From Eucommia ulmoides (taxonomy: Eukaryota > Streptophyta > Magnoliopsida > Garryales > Eucommiaceae): a stretch of DNA of 64,000 nt. The notes under the pieces were generated by a model, which did not search any database, was not told the origin of the DNA, and saw nothing but the letters and a program-made list of their open reading frames with translations. Positions within the stretch are counted from its first letter, which is position 1, and each line of letters opens with the position of its first letter. This document shows, piece after piece, positions 9,329 through 20,343 of the stretch. The stretch spans positions 18,063,577 to 18,127,576 of the forward strand of contig CM028338.1 in the NCBI GenBank assembly GCA_016647705.1. The letters are read 5' to 3'. A program made the translations under genes and the position numbers.

Positions 9329-10828
9329 TGGTAGGGGCCACATTTGTGCACGCTTATTTACGCTCGCAAGTATACAAGGTCTAAAGTTTTAATATAGTGG
9401 ATCTTTGAAGATCGGATATCGTTCCCATAGAGAAAAGTCTGAATAATTGAATTGAATACCGCAATTGACGTAGTCTCGTGTTATCCTGACGACGGAATAC
9501 GTGAATTGATATTAAACTAAGCTAAACTACAATTAGTAGGTTAATTATAACTAGGTTGATTAACTAGGGATTGATTTTGTTCACTTAATACACGTTTGAT
9601 TTCGTTCGGTTAACAATAATGGAGTTTAGGTATCCGACAATCTTGGTTCGTAAACTCCTCTGCCACCTCTTCCGAGTCTAAGACGAGGGAATACGCGACT
9701 TCGTGTCGACGAAGAGGTCCCCCTCAATGTCTTAACGACTCTAGGCCGCGTGAGTCTTGACCCAACGTCATCGATTGCACACTAACTAATGCCCCCCGGG
9801 TCGTTAGGTCGTAACGATGTGTTTACCCTAGTCCGAATCCAGGGTTACCTCTCCCGAGTGTCAAACCCTAGATTCTCAAATCCAACCCTAATACCATTAC
9901 AAGAATATTAAGATCATCATAAAATGTTAAACACAATCGGACTTAAAACAACAATCGTTAAAGAAACGTATATTAAACCAAACAAGTATTTACACAATTA
10001 CACATTTCCCTAACTAATCTCTAAATTACACTAACATATTCTTAGCCAATACAACATTAAATTAAGAGGATATCATTATTATCAACAATAAACATTAAAT
10101 ACAAAGATGGAAACAAGGGAAGAAAAGCCAAATCTCAAAGTGGAGTAGTCTACTTTCCCCAAAGAACAATCTTCCCGAGCTTCATCTTCTCCGTTGATGA
10201 ACTTCCTCTTCTAGCTCTTCAAGGATTGGCCAAGAACACCTCCTAAACTAATCTAATCTACTTCCCAAATTATCTAAACCTAACTAAGGTGGAAGAAGAG
10301 CTCTCAAGAACAATCGGGGCCTCCTCTCACGTCTAAGCTAAAGGTCTGAGATTTGGTGGAGAAAATGGATAAATAGGTAAGGTTTGGAAATATCTTCAAA
10401 ATATCTTAAAACAGATATTTTTGTGCAGAGTGTCACCGCCTAAGAGGTGGTTCACCGCTTAGGCGGTGGCTTTAAGTCGATTAAGCTCCTGTCGGTAACT
10501 TCGCCTAGGCGGTGGCTGCTGGCATAACAATCTGTCCTTTTCTCACCTAAGCGGTGGTTTTCTTGCCTAGGCGGTGGTTCAGCCCTTCAGCACTCCAACA
10601 TTCTGTCTCTTTTCCGCCTAGGCAGTGGAACTTCCGCTTAGGCGGTGATCTTCATTCAACGAAACCCTGTTTTGCACATTTTATTCACTGGTTCTCCACA
10701 TTTTTCACTTGTTTCTCCCCCTTTGACGTCCTTTCCCTGTTCTACACTAAAACACAATTAAATATAACTAAAACGCTTGAAAACTAACAAATCCGATTTA
10801 GAAATAGATAGAGTTTTCACACCTATCT
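9329..10828 (-). repeat. E2 5' LTR
   Basis: Pairs with 3018-4528. Its minus-strand end, GGCCCCTACCA, is followed by AGTTT and the primer site at 9322-9305. The palindrome cluster occupies 10434-10640. The last base pair has decayed from CA to CT at 10828. Confidence 0.9.
10434..10640. repeat. CACCGCCTAGGCGGTG palindrome cluster, E2 5' LTR
   Basis: Seven copies, at about 10434, 10453, 10501, 10546, 10564, 10613 and 10632. Against the 3' LTR one copy is missing and one is gained, so copy number changes while the motif is kept. Confidence 0.7.
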
Positions 10829-10833
10829 CCAGG
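10829..10833. repeat. Target site duplication of E2, right copy
   Basis: CCAGG, identical to 3013-3017. After it the E1 LTR resumes with TGAGATCTTTCC. Confidence 0.85.
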
Positions 10834-11745
10834 TGAGATCTTTCCAATTATATTCTTTCATTGCATTATTTGTTTATTGTTTGGAAATTGATCTTAGAAA
10901 TTGTTTCTAATTTTTTAAGAAAATATTTTTATAAACAATTTCTTAAATCTATTTACGTGCTCTAATTTGCTACCCATATCTTGTTAAAATCAGATTTTGT
11001 ATCTCACATTTTTCTATCATTAGTTGGGATAATAATTGAGTTATTATTTATCTGGGGTGATAGAAGTTCCGAGTGAGATTTCCTACTTATGATTTTGTAT
11101 TGGTGAGTAGTGTGACGGGTTAAATATCATTGGGGATATTTAATCAAGGGTAGCCGGGTTTCAGTCTCTTCCTGTAAAGAGATTGAGGTAGTGATTCTTC
11201 CAGGATAAGAATTGCATTGTGAGTGAATTGTAAATGTTCCATCCTTACCTGTAAAAAGGATACCTAGAGTGTTGTGTGAGATTTTTATTTTTGAGCGGTA
11301 TTGATAAGGAGAATTAGGTTAATCTTAACCTATAAAAAGGTAGGTTATTCTTGAGCCTGTAAAAAGTAGAGGTTATTCCTTAGCCTGAGAAAATAATATT
11401 CTAAAGGTTGATTATGAGACTATAAAAGAATCGGTGTGTGGGTTTGGTTCCTACCTTTAAAGGGATCTTGAGAATTAGTGGGTGCAAATCTCCGTGGGGC
11501 TCGGAGGATTGGACTAACCAAGAGTAGCTTGGTGAACCATGATATATCTTTGTGTGCTGCAATATTTACTTTGTTATTTTTGTTGTTTGGGTGTGCACCT
11601 AGTTAATTGATTTATTCTGCTATAATATAAAGATAATAATTAATTTAGGAATAAAATTAATGACTTGATTTATTCAAGTTTTATTCTGATTATTTTTTAA
11701 TTACCCAATTCACCCCCCTTCTTGGGTATTCTACTGGGCCAACTC
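10834..11745 (+). repeat. E1 3' LTR, second part
   Basis: Continues the LTR broken at 3017. It aligns with 55945-56525 of the copia LTR copy B (GGTGAGATTTTTCC, TAGCCTGTGAAA-type phrases). It ends near GGGCCAAC at 11736-11743. The right flank is E4, not the expected primer site, in line with its being a 3' LTR. Confidence 0.65.
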
Positions 11746-12329
11746 TAATATTTTGCCTCAAGTTTCACTCAAATGGGTTTTAGTGTTTACGAGATGTCAA
11801 AGTCAACCTAAAGCACAAAAATAGTCTCCAAGTACTTAAAAGGCCAAGTGATCATGGTTCATAGTGCTCAATTGTAACGAGTTAAGAGTTAACTTCAATT
11901 AACACAAGTTAAGCACACAGACATTTCAAAGCAATATATTTCAAAAAACCTAAGAGAATATCACGTGTCTAAACTCATCATCGATTTCCAGTCATATCAT
12001 CTCAACAAAACTCATAATTTATTTAAACAAACCTAAAAAGAAAAACAACTAAAAACATGGCCACAACAACATAGATTATACGAAGAAAAGTTACACATAC
12101 AAGCACACCCTAACCCTAACCAACAGAGGCCAACATATGTCCCACCCCCAAACTCAAAGTAAAACATGTATTCAAATCAAGTACAAGGGAATAAGAACGC
12201 ATACCGGGGAGGCGAGACAATCTTGCCTCATAGTATAGTTGGCGATAATGCTTCGAGCAAAGTGACCGGGGTGGTACTTTATTCCATAGCATGCATCCTT
12301 AGGCTTCATTATTTTAAAACTTGGGTTGC
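11746..12329 (-). other. E4 3' domain fragment
   Basis: No ORF can be supported. The phrase TTGCCTCAAGTTTCACTCAA at the left edge matches words at 5627 in E2 and 38327 in E5, and GGCGAGACAATCTTGCCTC near 12209-12227 matches GGCGAGAGGATCTCACCTC near 38777 in E5. Confidence 0.5.
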
Positions 12330-14018
12330 TGATAGGTGTAAATTACCTACGTATTTCCAATCTGAATTTGTTAGTTTTCGAGTATGTTTATAGTTATTTT
12401 TATATATTTTAATATGTTTTTATACTTTTTGTATAAATCCGGTGTGTGGAGCAAAAAGATAGGAAACTGGAGCGAAAACGATGAGATCGAACCAAAGGCG
12501 AGTTGAAGTTATGGTGGATAAACAAGCAAAGAGGCAAAAATATGAAGGAAGCCCACCTCCTAGGCGTCCAGACCTTCGCTTAGGCAGTGAAGATACTGAG
12601 AATGACAAAAGGCTACTAAAATCCCATCACCTAGGTAGGAAATTCCTCCGCCTAGATGGAAACCCCAATAGAAATATTTCCAAGTCCACCACCTACTTCT
12701 TCACCTAGCCGGTCACCAAACCTGCAAAGTCGGTACAGGTGTTGTAACTTTAAGGCTATTTTGGACTATGATGAAATCAAATTTTTGAAATACTCAAAAC
12801 ATGTAAGTTTTATATATTTTTCTTAGCTTTCTATAGGTTTTTGAATCACCCAAATCGAAGTTCGGATGAAGAAGTTACAACCAAAACAAATTTGCAAACC
12901 TGCAGTAACTTCGCCTAGGCGAAGTTTTCTTTACCTAGGTGAAATTCCGATAGAAAGTTAATCGACTTAACTTCTCCTAGGCAAAAATCCTGCAGCACAG
13001 CCTTGATATTTATTAGATATTTTGAGATCTTTTGGATATTTTTAATCCATTCTCTCCTCCTCTTTTCCCTCTCTTCAACCATTAAGGCCTTAGGCCATAT
13101 TTTAGGAGTAGTATTAGGGATTTTTGAGGGACATCTCTTAACCTGAGGTGGAGGATGAAGAGGGAAGTGATCGATCGACGTTTCTAGCGGTAAATCTTCG
13201 GATATCGGCTAAGTCGCTCGTTTCCTCTCTCTGTTTTATTTATTTTGGTAATTTTTGAGAATGTTTAGCTCATTTTACATTGTATAAATGGTTAGGTCCA
13301 TGAGTTAAACATGGATTGTAATAGGGATTAACGTATTATTTATGAAAATATAGTTTTGGTTGAATTTGTGTTTCGTTCTTGGTTGTTCTTCGTATTTCGA
13401 TTGTGTTGCCGTGTTTTCTATAATTATATGCTAGTTTAGGTATACTGAGAATATGGGGTTTGACACTCGCGAGAGGTAACGCCGGATTTGGACTAGGGTT
13501 TAACACAACACGACAATCTAATGACCCGGGAAGGCGTTAGAAAGTGTGCAATCGATGACGTTGGGGTGAGACTCACGTGACCTAGAGTCGTTAAGATGCT
13601 GAGGGGAATTTCGGCATTGACAAGAAGTCACGTATTCCCCCGTCTTACACTCGAAAGATGTGGCGAGGGAGTTTACGAACATAGATTGTCAGATACACCG
13701 AACGCCGTTAATGTTAACTAAAACGAAATCAAACACGTTTAAGTAAATAAAGTTAATCCATAGGAAATATACTCCCCTAAACAATCTCAAATTAGTATTT
13801 ATAGTATAGCTAACTTAATTAGTATTTTAGTTTAGTATTAGTAATTAATTAAATTCTATTTTTAGCGCCTAGATAAAATTAGGTTATGACAATCCCGATA
13901 CTCGATAGTAATCTCAACCAATCCCTGTGGATATGATACTCGACCAAAAGGTCCACTATACTAAAACTTGATTCGTACGCTTGCGATGAAAGTGGCAGCG
14001 CATTATTTCTGGCAACCA
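12330..14018 (+). repeat. E3 5' LTR
   Basis: Begins TGATAGGTGTAAATTACC and ends GGCAACCA. Palindrome half-sites and copies lie at 12546-12710 and 12912-12990. A TATTTTTAAT block near 13040 is the best core-promoter candidate. It is about 59 bp longer than the 3' LTR, mainly from a segment around 12960-13020 absent from the 3' copy. Confidence 0.9.
12546..12990. repeat. Decayed palindrome cluster, E3 5' LTR
   Basis: Copies of the CGCCTAGGCG motif, many with C-to-T or G-to-A changes, at about 12559, 12583, 12627, 12648, 12702, 12911, 12932 and 12973. The 3' LTR keeps better copies of the same sites. Confidence 0.6.
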
Positions 14019-14024
14019 AGTTTT

Positions 14025-14042
14025 TGGCGCTGTTGCCGGGGA
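14025..14042 (+). promoter_or_regulatory. E3 primer-binding site, tRNA-Asp type
   Basis: TGGCGCTGTTGCCGGGGA matches the complement of the plant tRNA-Asp(GUC) 3' end with one mismatch, six bases after the LTR. Confidence 0.85.
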
Positions 14043-15860
14043 TTGTCTTATTGATTGCTATCGATATGTGGAGTAAATAACTTGATTTTAATCTAGGAAT
14101 TTTTGTATATAATTTTCGTTTGTAGTTTGGTTTTTATTTTTCTACAGGATACTTGAAGATGTTAGACTGACAGGTACTCCTGCGTTTCATTCATTGAATA
14201 TCTCGCCAGTCTTTAGGGCATGTGTCGGGCCGAGAACATTAAATAAAGCGCTTCTTGGTAGGCAACCCAAGGTCACAAACAAATTAGATACATATCCGTC
14301 AATTTGAGTCAGAGGTGAGATTTTCTCGCCTCCCAAGTATGTATTCTAAACCCCCGTCTTCAATATCATGCTATATACTGTCATTGGGATCACTGACGGC
14401 TCATTTAGGACATCACCTGTGTTGAGTTGGTGGTGAAATGTAGTATGTTTTAGTATGTGTTTATATTTTTAGTTACATTTTACTATTTTTATCGTTTGCA
14501 TGCTTGTTTAGGATTAGATTGTTAGTTTAGATGTTGTTTTGTGCTATGTTTTAACGTCATCTGGGCCTTTACTCGATGATGACTCTGTCTCCTAATTGTT
14601 TTGAGGTCTAGCGTAACACTCATTTATGTGTGTTCTGTGTGCTTAACGTATCGTTTAGTAAAAGTTATTGTAGACCCTAAATGGACGAGCATGTAAACTC
14701 AATATAGCACTATCTTATTGATTTAAAACTGATTATCCGTCAATCAATTTCATGACAATAGGGATTCTAGAACCTGATTTGGGTGAAATTTGATGCGAAA
14801 TCCTAAGCGAGGTTGTTTAGGAGATATGATTTAGGTAGTCATTTGATCGCTTGAGCCTTTTGAAGCCTACCATGTAATATCATTATCCCTCGTTACCCTG
14901 TAGATGCCTAATAGCCATTTCAATTCTGACCACTTAACAAATACCCTAGCCGATTGAACTTTTTCCAAACCTATATCGCTAAACTGAAGGCACAATTTGA
15001 GTGAATCAAGTTAGCATTTCGCTACTTGATGTGAGCGGTTAGGTTTAGGCTAAAATTTTAATTGATTCGGTATTTGAGTACTCACTTGTCCTTTGTCGTT
15101 CATATATTTTTGCACATTCCTAAAGTTGTAAGAATTCGAATATGTTTTGGGGTGTGTTAATTATTTTTGCACACTTCTTAAAATGTAGAAATTCGAATGA
15201 GTTTGGAGGTGTGTTAAAAAATAAAAAATAAAAAAAATAAAAGTAGTTTCTTTTTTACATGACAAGTGAGTACGACGTTCTTAAACATTTGTTCAGGATT
15301 GTTTCTAAAAAATATGGGGTTTCGAGTGTGAGAATGTCAAACGATGTGCCTCGGGTAATGTTAAGTTAACGACGTTAACCTGTTCTCTATTCCAAAATAC
15401 CCTTGGCCATTATTCCAAAATCGAACCAAGCCCTACTGATCTTCCTGAACCTCCGAGCCTACATTAGTGGAGAATAGATCCCAGGTCAGGCGTATGGATT
15501 GCCTATACCTTAAAGGTTTTAGTCATGATCTTTATTTAGGGATAATCCCATCTAATCAATGGATAGTAGTATAATTGAGTTTAATCACACACACTTAAAC
15601 AGGATCTAGAATGGCGCTTACTATTTTTGAACGTTGAAATTCTAGAACACCACATGGTGTGATTTATGCTTGAACTTGATAGAATTAGGGGATGATAAGG
15701 GAAAAATCTTTCGGCCGGTAGATGATAATCAAAACTTACACATTTTTATTTTTAATGTTTTTCCTTTGTAGTTTTTAATTTTGTAATTAGTTTGTATACT
15801 TTCTCGTATTGTGTGGGTATTTTGCTCGAGGACTAGCAAAATTTTGAGTTTGGGGGTATT
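14043..15860 (+). other. E3 internal region: conserved non-coding domain and purine tract
   Basis: No coding frame. GTCGGGCCGAGAACATTAAA at 14227-14246 followed by GCGCTTCTTGGTAGGCAACC is the same landmark as on the minus strand of E5 (about 38838-38882) and E4 (about 17497-17535). From 14300 to 15846 the sequence follows the non-coding domain of E2 and E5. The tract AGTTTGGGGGTATT ends at 15860. Confidence 0.65.
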
Positions 15861-17490
15861 TGATAGGTGTAAATTACCTATGTATTTCCAATATGAATTT
15901 GTTAGTTTTCGGGTACGTTTATAGTTATTTTTTTATGTTTTAATATGTTTTTATACTTTTTTTATAAATTAGGTGTGTGGAGCAAAAAGATAGGAAATTG
16001 GAGCATAAACGATGAGATCGAACCGAAGGCGAGTCGAAGTTACGGTAGATAAACAAGCAAGGAGGCAAAAATATGAAGGAAGCCCACCGCCTAGGCATCT
16101 AGACCTCCGCCTAGGCAGTGAAGATACTAAGAATGACAAAAGGCTACTAACAACCCACCGCCTAGGAAGGAAATTCCTCCGCCTAGGTGGAAATACCAGT
16201 AGAAACATTTCCAAGTCCACCGCCTACTTCTTCGCCTAGGCGGTCACCAAACCTGTGAAGCCAGTACAGGTGCTGTAACTTCAAGACTATGTTTTATTAT
16301 GATAAAATCCTATTTTGGAAATACTCAAAACATGGAAGTTTTATATCTTTTTCTTATATTTCCATAGGTTTTTGAATCACCCAAATCTAAGTTTGGATGA
16401 AGAAGTTACAGTCAAAACAAAATTGCAAACCTGCAGTAACTTCGCCTAGGCGAAGTTTTCTTCGCCTAGGGGAAATTTTGGCAGAAAGTTATTTTGAGAT
16501 CTTTTGGATATTTTTAATCCATTCTCTCCTCCTCTCTTCCCTCTCTTCAACCCTTAAGGCCTTAGGCCATATTTTAGGAGTAGGATTAGGGATTTTTGAG
16601 GGAGAGCTCTCAACCCGAGGTGGAGGATGAAGAGGGAAGCGATCGATCGACGTTTCTAGCAGCAAATCTTCGGATATCAGCTAAGTCGCTCATTTTCTCT
16701 CTTTATTTTATTCATTTTTGTAATTATTGAGCATGTTTAGCTCGTTTTGCATTGTATAAATGGTTAGGGCCATGATTTAAACATGGATTGTAATAGGGAT
16801 TAACGTATTATTTATGAAAATGTAGTTTTGGTTGAATTTGTGTTTTGTTCTTGGTTGTTCTTTGTATTTTGATTGTGTTTCCGTGTTTTCTATAATTATA
16901 TGCTAGTTTAGGTATATTGAGAATATGGTATTTGACACTCGGGAGAGGTAACCCCGGATTCGAACTAGGGTTTAACACAACACGACAATCTAACGACCCG
17001 GGAGGACGTTAGAAAGTGTGAAATTGATGACATTGGGGCGAGACTCACATGACCTAGAGTTGTTAAGATGTTGAGGGGGACTTTGGCGTTGACACGAAGT
17101 CACGTATTCCCCCGTCTTACACTCGGAAGAAGTGGTGAGAGAGTTTACGAACCGAGATTGTCGGATACGCCGAACGCCGTTAATGTTAACTAAAATGAAA
17201 TCAAACGCATTTAAGTAAATAAAGTTAATCCCTAGGCAATCTACTCCCCTAAACAATCTCAAATTAGTATTTATAGTATAGTTAACTTAATTAGTATTTT
17301 AGTTTAGTATTAGTAATTAATTAAATTCCATTTTTAGCGCCTAGATAAAATTAGGTTATGACAATCACGATACTCGATAGTAATCTCAACCAATTCATAT
17401 GGATACGATACCCGACCGAAAGGTCTACTATACTAAAACTTGATCCGTACGCTTGCGGTGAAAGTGGCAGCGCATTATTTGCGGCCACCA
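15861..17490 (+). repeat. E3 3' LTR
   Basis: Begins TGATAGGTGTAAATTACC and ends GCGGCCACCA. Aligns along its length with 12330-14018. Confidence 0.9.
16083..16475. repeat. CACCGCCTAGGCGGTG palindrome cluster, E3 3' LTR
   Basis: Copies with the CGCCTAGG core at about 16086, 16107, 16159, 16180, 16231, 16441 and 16462. The first five fall in a stretch that happens to be open in both strands, giving Pro/Arg-rich spurious ORFs. Confidence 0.75.
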
Positions 17491-18001
17491 GTTACCACCC
17501 AATAAGTGCTTGGTTTAATGTCCTCGACTTGACATGGAGAAGGGCTCATCAGAGAGCGTCTTCTGCCCATAGTATGTGTCATACAACACAATAAATGGGT
17601 CTTTATTTTGAGCGCCTTCAAGCTTGGTGAGATTTGGCAATGTATGGCACGTACTCTCAACTCGACTCTGCTCCGTCTGATGTGCTTTGGAAGCTTGAAC
17701 AAACAATACTAAAAGTAGAAAATGAATGAGCCATATCGGATCCTCATAGATATGATCATCTTTAATCGGTGGTGGCATCATAATTTGTATCTCAAACGGT
17801 GAAGATTCACGAGTGTCATCTTGTGATTCTTCATTGTTGATCCATTCTTGGGTTATCTCCTAATTTAAATCATCGTCATTAAACGTACCCCAAGTTCCTC
17901 CTGCTCGTATTCGGTTCCTCAAGGTGGCTTTCACATATAGATGTGACTTTTGTGTCTCTCAGTGCCACCGTTCCTGACTCGGCCACAATAAAGCGAACAA
18001 G
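17491..18001 (-). other. E4 internal remnant right of E3
   Basis: No ORF can be supported. It holds the landmark TTTAATGTCCTCGACTTGAC (17514-17533), then sequence leading into the gag scrap. The step from the 3' landmark straight to gag shows that pol has been deleted from E4. Confidence 0.5.
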
Positions 18002-18491
18002 CTAACCGATTTGTGTCTCAAGAGACTTTATGGTCGTGTCGATTTCAGCGTAGGCCGTCTCAATATTGTGGAGACGGCCCTCATGCTCATTGAGACAGTC
18101 ATGAGTTTCCCTCAAGAAAATTTGAGTTTCCCCTATAACTGTAGCGAACATTTCTTCCAGGGTAGGGGAAGACTCTACAGGTTGGTCCGCGGTGTCAATC
18201 CATGACACCAAAATATTGGAATTATCCCCCAAGTTTTAGTAACTTGTTGAATAATTCCAACTCTAATAGTTGAAATCCGCCATGTCTTCCAACGACAAAT
18301 AGGCTTCGTCCGCGGTTAGTTCGTAGAAAGAGGTGGTACCATTTTCTCCTTCCACCCACGTTCTGGTTGTGGTATGTAACCCGTCGAGGAAGTTTAACAG
18401 TTGACACTCCTTCAAGAAACCATGATTTGGGAACCGACTTGGAATCTTGTTGAGAAAAACTCATGAGGACTTGTTGATGAGCTATCTCCAA
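18002..18491 (-). pseudogene. E4 gag C-terminal scrap
   Basis: Two short minus-strand frames. The downstream one reads SSPTLEEMFATVIGETQIFL and LHNIETAYAEIDTTIKSLET, which resembles the heptad-like segment near the C-terminus of Athila gag, where a run of hydrophobic residues every three or four positions precedes the Q(I/V)GQL-like end. The upstream frame (18222-18491) contains SFSQQDSKSVPKS and YHNQNVGG. Neither has a zinc knuckle. Gag would package RNA; this piece cannot function. The assignment is by resemblance only. Confidence 0.4.
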
Positions 18492-18600
18492 GTACCTTGC
18501 AAAACAAACAAAACTAAAAACAATAATTAAAAATAAAATAAATGCCTAAATTAAAATCAAATTACTTATTCACAATATTAACAGCAATTCAATAAGCCAA

Positions 18601-18618
18601 TCCCCAGCAACGGCGCCA
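18601..18618 (-). promoter_or_regulatory. E4 primer-binding site, tRNA-Asp type
   Basis: Plus strand TCCCCAGCAACGGCGCCA; the minus strand is complementary to the tRNA-Asp 3' end with one mismatch. It sits six bases from the LTR edge at 18625. Confidence 0.85.
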
Positions 18619-18624
18619 AAAACT

Positions 18625-20343
18625 TGGTAGCGAATTATTTCATCACTACTATACTGCAAGTGTACATGTCAAGTTTTAATATAATAGGGAAAGTAGGGTT
18701 GTCGTATCCACAGGGATTGGTTTAGATCGTCGCTAAGTACCACGATTATCGTAACTCAACTTTATCTAGGCAAACAAATTTTGGGTTTTTAAAACTCAAA
18801 TAACTAAAATAAATATAAATACAAAAATAAAACAAAATATGAATTTTCTATGCACAAATGTTCTAAGGGCATGTTTTCATCTTGTTATTCCCATGTTATC
18901 CTATTAAGTAATTATTAGTTTCTTCTGTTCATTCAATAATCAAGGTCCTCGTGCTATTGCTCTCTCACTACCTATCCCGAGCGTCAAGTGAGAAAATATG
19001 TAATTACCTCAATACCAATATCCTTATCCCGTATTTAGGTGAAAACATTCGTTAAACCCGACCTTATAGATTACGCAAGCTATAAATATCTCCCATTCTA
19101 TTAAAACTTACTTTGTGTTTAACCTAAGTCTGAACCCGAGATTACTTCTCCCGAGTGTCAAATCCCAAATTCTCAATTCAACCAAAATAACATATGGGAG
19201 CCTATTTTGGAAGCATTAAAAAGGCAAACACAATTGAATGGAAAACTTAGCTGGTAAATCTAGAACTTGATCACCACCCGATTTCACAAAATCCTAAATT
19301 CTCAATTAGATTACTTAGATGTTGATTTCCTCCTGGACTCACAACAATTGAAATTATATACTCCCAATTCTGGTTACAAATTCAACCTCTCCCGAGTATA
19401 AAATTCGTAACCTAACATCGTGTAACTCAGTGGCCATATGAATCAAACACATTAGACCTAAGAGATGCATTAAATGGAATTAAATCTAACAATTAATAAA
19501 ATAATCTAACACGGTTCAAATGAGACAACATCAAACCCTAGATCTAGATATTAGCTCAACATAGACAAATCCATAACTAATCTTCTCAATAAATCCATAA
19601 AAGTAAACATGTTTGATACAAAATTAGAAATATGAAATTAAATCAAGATTAGGGAGAGAGAAGGAAGAGAAAATGCTTATTGTGGGTTTGAGCTCCAAAT
19701 CTTCAACTTCAAGTACCACCAATGGTATTTTTCTATTCAATCTCGCATCAAATTTCCACCATCCATTGTTTTCAGGCTCAAAATTGCATCAAATTGGTGT
19801 TTTGTGCTCCCCAAAATCACCTCTCTCCCGTTCCTCTTTTTTTTTCCCCTCAAAATGAGCTTAAATGGGTATTTATAGGCCTGAAATTAGGGTTTCGAGT
19901 TGCAAGTCCAACAAGAGTGTACTGCAACGGGGTATATCATGATGCAACATGCTATGGTCAGATAGCCCAAAACTTCTAACGAGAGCGGCTACAGCGTGAT
20001 CAAATTCACACTACAGTGCGCGTTAGGCAGCATCAACCTCTGTTTCGTATTTTTGCTGTAACTTTCTTGTAAAAAATCCAATTGAGGTAATTCAAAAGTT
20101 TATGGAAATCTAAGATGTAGATATACAACTTCCATGTTTTAAGTTTTTCCAAAATCGAATTTCATCATAGTAAAAAACGGCCTTGAAGTTACAGTACTTG
20201 TATGCATTTTGCACCGTGTCTCCTATTTATTTGTAATTCTACAAAACACAATAAAAACACATCAAACTAAAAAAAATGCTTGAAAACACACAAATATTTG
20301 AACCTAAAAGTACTTTATTTGTTGGTAAATAAGCCACTCATCA
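18625..20343 (-). repeat. E4 5' LTR
   Basis: Minus strand begins TGATGAGTGGCTTATTTACC and ends TTCGCTACCA. A TATAAATA box lies at 19870-19877 (minus), so U3 is about 20343-19845. Words such as CTCCCGAGTGTCAAA (19158) are shared with the U5 of E2, E3 and E5, but there is no CCTAGG palindrome cluster here. Confidence 0.8.

Larger units (their letters stand above)
3018..10828 (-). mobile_element. E2: non-autonomous gypsy-type LTR element carrying a captured ORF
   Basis: Complete 7.8-kb element on the minus strand: 5' LTR 9329-10828, tRNA-Asp-type primer site, a 2-kb leader, one broken ORF (6196-7326), a 1.65-kb non-coding 3' domain, purine tract and 3' LTR 3018-4528, with a perfect 5-bp target duplication. 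There is no gag, protease, RT or integrase, so it must rely on enzymes from another element. In the first ~297 bases the two LTRs differ at 20 positions counted by eye, mostly C/T or A/G changes, which makes it an old insertion. Confidence 0.85.
1..11745 (+). mobile_element. E1: Ty1/copia-type retrotransposon remnant, split by E2
   Basis: The copia assignment rests on a CCHC zinc-knuckle gag fragment at the left edge, a purine tract AGGGAGA directly before an LTR that begins TGTTGATTCC, and an LTR end of the form CACCCCCCTTCTTGGG...GGGCCAAC, which is the usual look of plant copia LTR ends. The parts are 1-3017 and 10834-11745; E2 sits between them. No protease, integrase or RT can be read between gag and the purine tract, so this is either an internal deletion or a gag-only element. 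The 5' part lies outside the window. Confidence 0.6.
12330..17490 (+). mobile_element. E3: non-autonomous gypsy-type LTR element without ORF
   Basis: Plus strand, 5.2 kb: 5' LTR 12330-14018, primer site 14025-14042, 1.8-kb internal region without any coding frame, purine tract, 3' LTR 15861-17490. Flanks GTTGC (12325-12329) and GTTAC (17491-17495) form a 5-bp target duplication with one mismatch. It interrupts E4: the word GGGTTGC/...GTTACCACCCAATAAGTGC reads through once E3 is removed, equivalent to GAGTTGCCTCTCAAAAAGCG in E5 (38838). Confidence 0.85.
11746..20343 (-). mobile_element. E4: truncated gypsy-type element, split by E3
   Basis: Minus strand. Remaining parts are a piece of the conserved 3' domain (11746-12329 and 17491-17900), a gag C-terminal scrap (18002-18491), a tRNA-Asp-type primer site (18601-18618) and the 5' LTR (18625-20343). 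The 3' LTR and purine tract are gone: the element stops abruptly against the E1 LTR at about 11746. It lies inside the gag region of E6. Confidence 0.65.

Noticed and set aside
12420..12708. Overlapping frames with PPRRP/LPRRRS-like repeats (also 15969-16239, 36961-37224, 10554-10787, 40917-41156)
   Set aside because: These are translations of the CCTAGG palindromes in both strands of LTRs, not proteins; they shift with each LTR copy.
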